DNA from: JAPLIS01 sp963719415
GTDB taxonomy: Bacteria; Babelota; Babeliae; Babelales; Vermiphilaceae
Direction of reading: 5' to 3'
DNA: 64,000 nucleotides
NCBI GenBank assembly: GCA_963719415.1
Contig: OY970383.1
Coordinates: 744,001 to 808,000 of the forward strand
Shown here piece by piece: positions 41,946 through 49,787 of the stretch; the stretch's first letter is position 1; every line of letters begins with the position of its first letter. The notes beneath the pieces were generated by a model, which worked only from the letters and a program-made list of their open reading frames with translations, was not told the DNA's origin and searched no databases. The translations under genes were made by a program, and so were the position numbers.

Positions 41946-42594
41946 TTACACCTCTTTTGATACATACGTGACATTAAACTGTCGTGGTTTTTGACTAAAA
42001 TTTAAACCAAGTAAAATTATTGGTTTATTTTGATCCTGTAAAGCTTCATGATATTTACGACTTTCGATCTGCTTCAGGGCTTTTTCTGCTGTTTGATTAA
42101 ACCTTAATTCGATAACATAATTAACCGATGAAAGTTCAACAATCATATCAATACGTGCATGACTTATCATATGTTCTGAATAAATTTTTAAACCTGCAGC
42201 ATTAAATAAAACATGTAACAAACTATGATAAAATTTTTCTTCTGGAATAGGTGTTCGATATGAAACACGAACAAGCATCGACTTAATTAATGCAACTACT
42301 TCAACAATATTTTTTTTTAAATGCCGCCAATAATTTTTAAAAAAAACGTTCTGTTTGATCAACATCTGTTTGCGTAAAAACACTCAAAAAATATTGTTCC
42401 ATAGTAGTACGGACTTCGTAATTTGGATAGTCAAGAGTACATATCTTGGTCTCTTTATCAAAACACTTTATAGTCAAGTATCCAGTCAGATTATAAATAT
42501 CTTTAGTTTTATCCACGTAAAAATAGCCATCATTATAAATGGTAAAAAAAGTAGTTATACCAAAAGGTAATTTTTACAAGACAGAGGTTTTCAT
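41946..42594 (-). pseudogene. Remnant of AAA-ATPase-like / PD-(D/E)XK nuclease protein
   Basis: The 41946-42383 frame encodes the C-terminal PD-(D/E)XK-like part (SLLHVLFNAAGLKIYSEH, ARIDMIVELSSVNYVIELRF). Upstream, in another frame, KLPFGITTFFTIYNDGYFYVDKTKDIYN is the N-terminus of the same family. It joins directly to YPNYEVRTTMEQYFLSVF, so the central ATPase domain is deleted. A T8 run near 42350 carries the frameshift, and an early in-frame TAA follows MKTSVL. Intact relatives are a large family of unknown role, common in host-associated bacteria. Confidence 0.75.
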
Positions 42595-42603
42595 TATTAA
42601 ACC

Positions 42604-43125
42604 CTACTTTTCAAACTCTTTATACAGCAAACTTGGCTGAATTCCCTGATTATTCTGATATTTGCCACTATCATAACGATCATAAGCACCTTTAATTGTA
42701 TGATAAAATATTTGACAAATCTCTACTCCAGGATAAATACGAATTGGTTGAGCGCAAAATATTTCTAGCGTCCAATAGCCATTAAATCCTACATCACCAA
42801 ATCCAGCTGTTATATGAATAAAAAGACCCAAGCGTCCAATAGAAGAGCGTCCTTCAAGCATTGGAACAAGATTGTCTGTTTTAGTATATTCAACAGTTCT
42901 GCCCAAATAAAGTCTACCTGGCTCTAAGATTAAACCTTCTTCGGGAATAATAATACTTTTCAATACATGCTTTGCTTTCATATCAAGAACTTTAGCATCA
43001 TACACTAACAATTCGCGATGCAGTTGTAAATTGTAACTATTAGGATTCAACTGTTTTTCATTAAAGGGCTCAATATAAATATCAACGCCTAATCTTTTTT
43101 TTATTTCTCTTCCAGAAAGAATCAT
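42604..43125 (-). CDS. dcd: dCTP deaminase
   Basis: 173 residues. MILSGREIKKRLG start, LNPNSYNLQLH, and the catalytic region MLEGRSSIGRLGLFIHITAGFGDVGFNGYWTLE, in which the Glu of EGRSS/TLE is the catalytic and binding signature. Converts dCTP to dUTP for thymidylate synthesis; some members also remove pyrophosphate, which I cannot tell here. GGGAA precedes the ATG. Confidence 0.93.
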   Translation of the reverse strand: MILSGREIKKRLGVDIYIEPFNEKQLNPNSYNLQLHRELLVYDAKVLDMKAKHVLKSIIIPEEGLILEPGRLYLGRTVEYTKTDNLVPMLEGRSSIGRLGLFIHITAGFGDVGFNGYWTLEIFCAQPIRIYPGVEICQIFYHTIKGAYDRYDSGKYQNNQGIQPSLLYKEFEK

Positions 43126-43240
43126 ATAAAATTCCCAAAATTTGTTACTATAAACAGAACAAGTTAAATGAACACTAAAAAGTATATACTAATTTTTCAC
43201 GTATACTAATTTATTACGTACACCCATTTATTAAAATTTA

Positions 43241-43350
43241 TTGCTATTATATTGCTATTATATTGCTATTATATTGCTATTATATTGCTATTATATTGCT
43301 GTTGTATTGTTATTATATGGCTATTATATTGCTGTTGTGTTGTTATTATA
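43241..43350. repeat. Tandem repeat, ten 11-bp units
   Basis: Units of TTGCTATTATA: the first five are identical, the last five carry a few A/G or T changes. It lies upstream of the secretion operon, in the 43126-43508 gene-free interval. The period is close to one DNA helical turn, so the T-rich phased array could bend the DNA. Apart from it I see no feature in the interval. Confidence 0.9.
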
Positions 43351-43508
43351 AGATTGTTACAATAATATATAATATTCTTATTTAACTATACTTGTTATAA
43401 TAAAAAATAGTAAAACTAGAACAATAAACCTTCTACTTAATGAAAAATTTGATAAAAAATAGAAGATAACTATTGTTTGAAGAGCAAAATGCAAACAAAG
43501 GACTCCCG

Positions 43509-44663
43509 ATGAAACATCCTTTTTGGATTTTGAATAGCCTGTTATTTTTCCTTTTACTTTTTGTTATGGGATTTATATATATATTTAGATACCCCTTACC
43601 AGAAAAAGAGACAATAGAATTAACTACTGTTGCTTTGCCTGCAACAAAAGAAAAACTGCACATCAATATCGCAAAAATTTACGAACACGATATCTTTGAT
43701 ACATATAAGGAAGAAGTGCCGGTGGTTGAAGAAGAATCTCAATTAATTGAACCATTACCAGAGCCTCCTAAATCGATTCCTGTTTCTATTCCAGAACTAC
43801 CAGAGCCTCAGTTTTTAGACCAAATTAACATTACCCTTAAAGGTATTGTTGTTTTTAATACCGATAATAGTAAAAATCGCGCCATCATAGAAGATAACAA
43901 AACAAAAGAAGAAAATGTTTATAGCACTGGTGATTCTATTGAAGATGCGCGGCTCATTCGTATTTTCAGCAACAAAATAATTATTGTGCGAAGTAATGGA
44001 CAACAAGAAGTTCTCTATCTACGAGAAGAAGATGCAAAAAACGATCCGACGTATATAACTATTGATCAATGGGATGCTGCAATTAAAAAAATAACTGATT
44101 CTGAATATACTATTGACGTAAAAGAGTTTATTAGTCGCATCAATAATCTTGGCCAGCTCGTTGATACCCTTGGATTAACTACTGCTTATGAAAGAGGAGT
44201 CAGTGTGGGATGCAAAATAGGCAAATTAGATGAAAAATCTGTTGGTCCGCAAATGGGTCTAAAATCGGGAGACATTATTCTTTCAATAAATAAGATTCCT
44301 GCCGATACAACCGAAAACAGACTTGCTATTTATCAACAGATTATGCTTCTTGGCAATAACAGTATTGTTGATGTTTCTATACGCAGAAATAACAACGAAC
44401 AAAAAATACATTATACTTTACAGATGGCAGATGATACCTTAAAAGAAAAAGAGACCGAAGCATCGCAAAATAAAGCAGAAAATAAAGCATCAGAAAACAA
44501 AGCTCCAGAAAGCAAAGAAAAATCAGAAAAAAATAGATTTTCTGATTTAAGAGCAAGATATTCATTTGCACCAACTATGAAAGAAATTCGGATGCGTGAA
44601 AAGCAGCAGATGCTAACCAAAGGAAAACGAAAAAATTCAGTATCAACGAATATTAATGAGTAA
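43509..44663 (+). CDS. gspC: GspC-like type II secretion component with PDZ domain
   Basis: 384 residues from the ATG at 43509 (AAAGGA upstream; an in-frame TTG at 43473 is weaker). One N-terminal membrane helix (ILNSLLFFLLLFVMGFIYIF), a Pro-rich linker, the HR-type domain (ITLKGIVVFNTDNSKNRAIIEDNKT...YSTGDSIEDARLIRIFSNKIIIV) and a PDZ domain (about 245-320: VGPQMGLKSGDIILSINKIPADT). GspC links the inner-membrane platform to the secretin. First gene of the C-D-L-M-D operon. Lys/Glu-rich tail. Confidence 0.8.
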   Translation: MKHPFWILNSLLFFLLLFVMGFIYIFRYPLPEKETIELTTVALPATKEKLHINIAKIYEHDIFDTYKEEVPVVEEESQLIEPLPEPPKSIPVSIPELPEPQFLDQINITLKGIVVFNTDNSKNRAIIEDNKTKEENVYSTGDSIEDARLIRIFSNKIIIVRSNGQQEVLYLREEDAKNDPTYITIDQWDAAIKKITDSEYTIDVKEFISRINNLGQLVDTLGLTTAYERGVSVGCKIGKLDEKSVGPQMGLKSGDIILSINKIPADTTENRLAIYQQIMLLGNNSIVDVSIRRNNNEQKIHYTLQMADDTLKEKETEASQNKAENKASENKAPESKEKSEKNRFSDLRARYSFAPTMKEIRMREKQQMLTKGKRKNSVSTNINE

Positions 44664-44668
44664 TTGTT

Positions 44669-47572
44669 ATGAATAAAAAAAACATACATCTTTTTTTTAA
44701 TATACTGTTTATTGCTATTCTTTTCTCTTCTACTAACTCTCTCTATGGAAGAAAAAGAAAAAAAAATCATAAGAGCCGCACTCTTTTAGTAGCTCAAGCT
44801 GCAACGCCAACTATAATTAATCCATACGACATGAGTGATCCATACGACAAAATAGAAAATAAAAATAAAATAGAAGAAAAAGAAGAGATAAGATTAGATA
44901 GCCTACAAAGAGCACTTCCTCTTGAGCTGCTTCATAATACGCCAAAGCAACCAACAAATATCTCTTCCAAAGCTCCTATTTCTTCTGATTCTGCTCCTAC
45001 AACCATAGAAGAAACAGTAGAAAAAACAATGGTTGAAAAAGAGATCGAACAAGATCTTAAGTTAGAACCCGAACAAAAAGTTGATATTGCCGAAATTAAA
45101 GAAGATCTTAAAGTTAAAAATATAGAATTTAACTTCGAAAACTCTGACCTACTCAGTATAATTAAATTTATTGAAGATTTATTTGGAATAACATTTATAA
45201 GTGACAGCAGCATTCAGCCTCTTCCTAAAGGAGCATCGTCTCTTGCTGGCCATAAAGTAAAATTTAAAACCAATGTACCATTATCAAAAAAAGAAGCGTG
45301 GGATCTTTTTGTTACGTTTCTTAATATGGCTGGTTTTGCCATTACTCTTGATCCAAAACCAGATTGTTTTAGAATCAAATCCCTTGAAGATGCAAGAAAA
45401 TCGCCACTTCCTACTTTTATCGGCATAGATCCTGAGTTGCTACCACAAAATAATGAATTAATTCGTTATGTCTATTTTGTGGAAAATAGAAATGTTGAAG
45501 AACTAAAAGAAATTATCACTAAATTAAAAAGTAATAACGCCGATCTCATTCAGCTCACCAACCATAAAGCATTTATATTAACGGATAAAGCATATAATAT
45601 TAAAATGCTTATGCAGATAGTAAAAGAGCTTGATAAAGTAAGCATGCCCCAATCAATGTCTGTATTAAAACTACAAAGCCATGTAAGCGCCCAACAAGTA
45701 AAAGAATTGTATGATAGTCTTACCAAGACGGATACATCCCCTCAACAATTTTTTCAGGCTCGTAAACAACAAACAGCTCTTTTCTTTCCTGAAAATACTA
45801 CTATAATAGCCGAACCTCGAACCAACTCATTAATTTTACTCGGCACAAAAGATTCTATTGCCAAAATAGAACATTTCATAAAAAAACATATTGATAAAGA
45901 TCTTGATATACCGTATACCCCTTTCTATATATATCAACTCAAGTATGCGGAAGCCACGGCAATTGCTGAAATTATGAATAGCGTAACCGAGCTAGGAAAA
46001 GACGGAGGCGAAGGCAGAGATATCATCAGACATATGAAACCGATTTCGTTTATTGCTGAAGAAATAACCAATCGTCTTATTATTAAAGGCCATTATGATG
46101 ACTATATGATAGCAAAAGATATAATAGATAGGCTCGATTCTCCTCAAGCTCAAGTTGCTATAGAAATCTTAATCTTAAGCGTAAATATATCCGACGCGAA
46201 AAAATTAGGCGCACAAATTCGCAGCAAAGATCCAGGAGCTGATGGCTTTCTTGGAAAAAATGTTAAATTTCAGACATCTGGTCTTAATCAGAATAAAGGA
46301 ATTGTTCCCAATACACAGCAAAGTAGTTTCGGTGTAACACGGCTTCTTGGTGACCTTGTTTCCTTGGCACAAGGAGCTATTTCAGGAAACACTGTGCTAA
46401 CGCTCGGGTCTGATTCATTTGGTATTTGGGGAATATTCCAAGCACTACAAACGATAACCAATACACAAATTGTTTCAAATCCCTTTATACTGGCTACCAA
46501 TAAAACACCTGCACAATTTTCGGTAGGGCAGACGCGCAGAGTACAAACGGGTACCATTTTCAGCGGCGGTAGCTCACCAATTGAAACTCTTGGTGACCTG
46601 AAGGCTAATTTAGACTTAAACGTTACTCCACAAATTAATTCAGATGGTATGATAGTCCTGAATTTATCGATAGATATTGTTGATTTTACCGATCCAAATC
46701 CAGATAGTAAAAATGCAACAACAACAACACGTCACATCAAAACTCATGCTATTGTTGCCAATAATGAAGTACTTGCGCTTGGAGGCCTTATTAAAAATTC
46801 TATTGGAAGACAAGGACACCAAGTACCATTATTAGGAAAAATACCTATTATTGGTTGGTTGTTTAAAAATCAAGCTAAACAGCAAGAAAAAGATAGCCTG
46901 TTAATTCTTATATCTTCTACTATTATAGAAAAACATAAAACAAAAGACATTAATACCTTTAATCAAGAACGAATTAAAGACTATCAAGGTACGTTGGCCG
47001 CAATGCAACACCCCTCTGACTCAAAAGATCCAATAAACCGACTCTTTTTTGATAGCAATAAAAACGGTACTGAAAATTTAATTAATAATTTTATTTTCAC
47101 CAGAGCAAATATCAATATAGAAGACGACAATAACAGAAAAGCAAAAAAACCTAAAACACGCTTTCAAAAAAGAACGCATAAAAAGCAGGAAAAATTAAGA
47201 AAAAAACAGACAGAATCTAAGCCTGAACAAAACCCAACGGACTCTGTTGCGTCTACTAAGCCCCCTGACCAAAATAAACAGATAAATCAAACTACGGATC
47301 AGGCTACATACCCCAAAGTTCAGGTCCCAACAAGTTCTGCTCGATCTATGACAACAGATTCGAAAACGACTTCTTCGGCGGCTGCGACTGTTTCGACATC
47401 TGCGGCGCCCACAAAAACCGATTTTGTACAACCGGCTATTCCGTTTTCCTCTAAACCGAATCTGCAAAAACAACCGAATCCCAACAGAAATAGTGTTATT
47501 TTAGCTCAAAGAAAAAAAAACAATCTCTCTGATTTTTTGCGTGAATCAAAAATAGATAGGACAAAAATATGA
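44669..47572 (+). CDS. gspD: Secretin (GspD/PilQ family), copy 1
   Basis: 967 residues with signal peptide (about 1-27). N0 domain around 150-240 (IEFNFENSDLLSIIKFIEDLFGITF), N1-N3 repeats (VENRNVEELKEIITKL, LQSHVSAQQVKELYDSL, LKYAEATAIAEIMN), secretin pore domain about 480-760 (QVAIEILILSVNISDAKKLGAQIRS ... VPLLGKIPIIGWLFKN). About 200 extra C-terminal residues are Lys/Gln/Thr-rich and disordered-looking. Forms the outer-membrane exit channel. Six nt after gspC; its last codons overlap the next gene's ATG. Confidence 0.9.
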   Translation: MNKKNIHLFFNILFIAILFSSTNSLYGRKRKKNHKSRTLLVAQAATPTIINPYDMSDPYDKIENKNKIEEKEEIRLDSLQRALPLELLHNTPKQPTNISSKAPISSDSAPTTIEETVEKTMVEKEIEQDLKLEPEQKVDIAEIKEDLKVKNIEFNFENSDLLSIIKFIEDLFGITFISDSSIQPLPKGASSLAGHKVKFKTNVPLSKKEAWDLFVTFLNMAGFAITLDPKPDCFRIKSLEDARKSPLPTFIGIDPELLPQNNELIRYVYFVENRNVEELKEIITKLKSNNADLIQLTNHKAFILTDKAYNIKMLMQIVKELDKVSMPQSMSVLKLQSHVSAQQVKELYDSLTKTDTSPQQFFQARKQQTALFFPENTTIIAEPRTNSLILLGTKDSIAKIEHFIKKHIDKDLDIPYTPFYIYQLKYAEATAIAEIMNSVTELGKDGGEGRDIIRHMKPISFIAEEITNRLIIKGHYDDYMIAKDIIDRLDSPQAQVAIEILILSVNISDAKKLGAQIRSKDPGADGFLGKNVKFQTSGLNQNKGIVPNTQQSSFGVTRLLGDLVSLAQGAISGNTVLTLGSDSFGIWGIFQALQTITNTQIVSNPFILATNKTPAQFSVGQTRRVQTGTIFSGGSSPIETLGDLKANLDLNVTPQINSDGMIVLNLSIDIVDFTDPNPDSKNATTTTRHIKTHAIVANNEVLALGGLIKNSIGRQGHQVPLLGKIPIIGWLFKNQAKQQEKDSLLILISSTIIEKHKTKDINTFNQERIKDYQGTLAAMQHPSDSKDPINRLFFDSNKNGTENLINNFIFTRANINIEDDNNRKAKKPKTRFQKRTHKKQEKLRKKQTESKPEQNPTDSVASTKPPDQNKQINQTTDQATYPKVQVPTSSARSMTTDSKTTSSAAATVSTSAAPTKTDFVQPAIPFSSKPNLQKQPNPNRNSVILAQRKKNNLSDFLRESKIDRTKI

Positions 47573-49230
47573 TTAAAAATATTTTTTTACCTGAACAAAT
47601 TAATGGATATTTTTTATTTCCTAAGCGAGTTGTTAGTATATCTATTTTTCCTACTTTTATTAATGCAACGCAACTCTATATTAAGGGTAAGTCTTATACG
47701 GTAGAAAAATGCCTACAAGAACAACTAGATCCAAATACGACACTTACCCTGCCTGAACGCACCATTAATGCTCTAAAAAAAATAAAAACTCAGCTAGGTG
47801 CATTTGATGAAGTACATTCGGTAGTATCAAGCAATAGTATTGTATTTAAAAAGCTTAAAGTACCTTTTGTAGATTATGAAAAAATTAAATTAATTATACA
47901 TTTTGAAGCAGAACCACTCCTTCCTTTTCCCTTAAAAGATGCCATCATTGATTTTGTAATCATTCGACAAATACCAGAAGAGCAGAGTAGCGAAATTCTT
48001 GTTGTTGCAACACAAAAAAAGAACATAGCTGAACTTGTTGATATATTTAAACAAGCTGATATAAAACTAGATCTCGTAACCGTAGACATTGTATCACTCT
48101 ACAATCTCTACCAACAAATACCAAGTTATAACCAACAAAAAGGTAATGTTGTTCTATTAGGCCTTGATATGCATGCCACGCATATTGGTCATATATATCA
48201 TAATCAGCTTCGCACCATTAGAACATTAAATAAAGGTCTATCCTTTATTATAAAAACAGTAAGCGATAAACTAAAATTACCCTATTTTAATGTTATGGAT
48301 CATTTTATACGCTTTGGCATCACTCATACCAATCAACCAGAAATAACTGATGCTCTCAAAAAAGCTACTGATGAGTTATTGCAAGAAATTCGCTTTACCC
48401 TTAGTTCTTTTACAACGCAAACAATAAAAAATGAATCAATTGATACCATCTTACTTTTTGGTGATGGTGCAGCCATCGCTCATTTTGCATCTTATATTAA
48501 TGCTAATCTAGGAATTTTGACGAGCGTTTTTACCATACAAGAACTAATAGATTCAAAAAAAATAATTATACCTTCCAGTCTTTTGCCTATAATAAACACA
48601 CAAGTAATTAATATAAGCACCGTAATGCCTAATCAGTTTGCAACAACAGCATCACTTAATCTTTTGAAAGATGAATTTAGCCAATCTAGTTCTTATCTGC
48701 TTCTAAAGCAATTAGGGGCACTTGTTCTTATTGCAGCTGCATCGCTTGCTCTTTTGTTCACTTATTCAATGCTAGAAACTGAAAAAATAAAAACCGCTCT
48801 ATTTAAGAACACCACGGAAGCAGTTGAGCTTCTAGAGCGTCATTTTCCCAATAAGATCGATATCGATCAAGAAGATAAAGAATCAGCAGGCACTGAATTA
48901 AGCGACGCGGTAGATGAGGCCGAAAAAGCATTAAAAAGTGAAGAGCTTACATGGATTGCTTTTTCTGGTCGATCAAGAATCTCCTTTTTGCACTATATTC
49001 TTGAGCTAACCAATTTAATAGATAAAAAAGATCTCGGCTTTGAAATAGAAGAACTCACTATTACTCATACAGACATGACTTTAAAAGCCAAAGTTACTGA
49101 CTATCCTGCTCTTAAAAAATTAGAAAACGAATTAAAACGTTCAAAATTATTTAACTATAAAGAACAACAAACAGAGCCAAATTTTACCATGAAAATACTG
49201 TTAGCCAAAAACGGTCAGGAACTATCATGA
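47569..49230 (+). CDS. gspL: GspL/PilM-PilN-like platform protein
   Basis: 553 residues. 1-350 has the actin-like PilM/GspL cytoplasmic fold (VVSISIFPTFINATQLYI, VPFVDYEKIKLIIHFEAEPLLPFPL, VVLLGLDMHATHIGHI, LLFGDGAAIAHF). One membrane helix follows at about 385-405 (LGALVLIAAASLALLFTYSML), then a periplasmic ferredoxin-like part. GspL corresponds to a PilM-PilN fusion and connects the assembly ATPase to the periplasmic parts. Overlaps both neighbours by 4 nt (ATGA). Confidence 0.8.
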   Translation: MIKNIFLPEQINGYFLFPKRVVSISIFPTFINATQLYIKGKSYTVEKCLQEQLDPNTTLTLPERTINALKKIKTQLGAFDEVHSVVSSNSIVFKKLKVPFVDYEKIKLIIHFEAEPLLPFPLKDAIIDFVIIRQIPEEQSSEILVVATQKKNIAELVDIFKQADIKLDLVTVDIVSLYNLYQQIPSYNQQKGNVVLLGLDMHATHIGHIYHNQLRTIRTLNKGLSFIIKTVSDKLKLPYFNVMDHFIRFGITHTNQPEITDALKKATDELLQEIRFTLSSFTTQTIKNESIDTILLFGDGAAIAHFASYINANLGILTSVFTIQELIDSKKIIIPSSLLPIINTQVINISTVMPNQFATTASLNLLKDEFSQSSSYLLLKQLGALVLIAAASLALLFTYSMLETEKIKTALFKNTTEAVELLERHFPNKIDIDQEDKESAGTELSDAVDEAEKALKSEELTWIAFSGRSRISFLHYILELTNLIDKKDLGFEIEELTITHTDMTLKAKVTDYPALKKLENELKRSKLFNYKEQQTEPNFTMKILLAKNGQELS

Positions 49231-49787
49231 TGCTTCTTAAAAAATTAAATACCAGATTAGAATCATTAAGCGCTAAAACATTTTATATAATAAGTGGCGT
49301 CCTCGTATCAGCTACTATTGCTCTAGGTGGATTAATCATTTTTTGGCATTTTAATTCGATAAATCATTTTTATGAACAATTTGATGAGATAAATACGCTC
49401 CGTAAAGATCGCATTCAGCCTCTTTTAATTCGCGCAAAACAGGTAAGAAAAGAACATGAAAAAGTCGATGCTCTTCTGGCAGAAGACCCTAATTTCAAAA
49501 TTGGCGAAGTGATAAAAAACATATTAATAGAATTGCGCCTTACTGATAATTCAGTAATCCAAGGTTACACAACAACTGAACGAGAAGAAAAATATATAGA
49601 GACAGTATTGAGTATGCGTTTAGAAAATATTGATATGAAACAGCTTGCTCAGCTTCTTGAACAGATAGAAAATAATCAACGAATTACTATGAATACTATT
49701 GAGATAGTAAGATCGAAAAAAAAACCTAACAAACTGGAAGTGTCTCTTACTATTGCAGAACTACAACCAAAAGAATTAGAAAAATAA
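49227..49787 (+). CDS. gspM: GspM/PilO-like inner-membrane protein
   Basis: 186 residues with a single membrane helix near the N-terminus (FYIISGVLVSATIALGGLIIFW), a coiled-coil (about 45-85) and a small ferredoxin-like domain at the end (YIETVLSMRLENIDMKQLAQLLEQIENNQRITMNTIEIVR). This is the size and layout of PilO/GspM, partner of GspL. Its stop codon overlaps the start of the next gene (TAATG). Confidence 0.75.
   Translation: MMLLKKLNTRLESLSAKTFYIISGVLVSATIALGGLIIFWHFNSINHFYEQFDEINTLRKDRIQPLLIRAKQVRKEHEKVDALLAEDPNFKIGEVIKNILIELRLTDNSVIQGYTTTEREEKYIETVLSMRLENIDMKQLAQLLEQIENNQRITMNTIEIVRSKKKPNKLEVSLTIAELQPKELEK

Noticed and set aside
43241..43350. CRISPR array
   Set aside because: Eleven-base direct tandem units without spacers or cas genes.
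47195..47473. Minus-strand Arg/Cys-rich frame in the secretin tail
   Set aside because: Antisense of low-complexity codons, no start signal.
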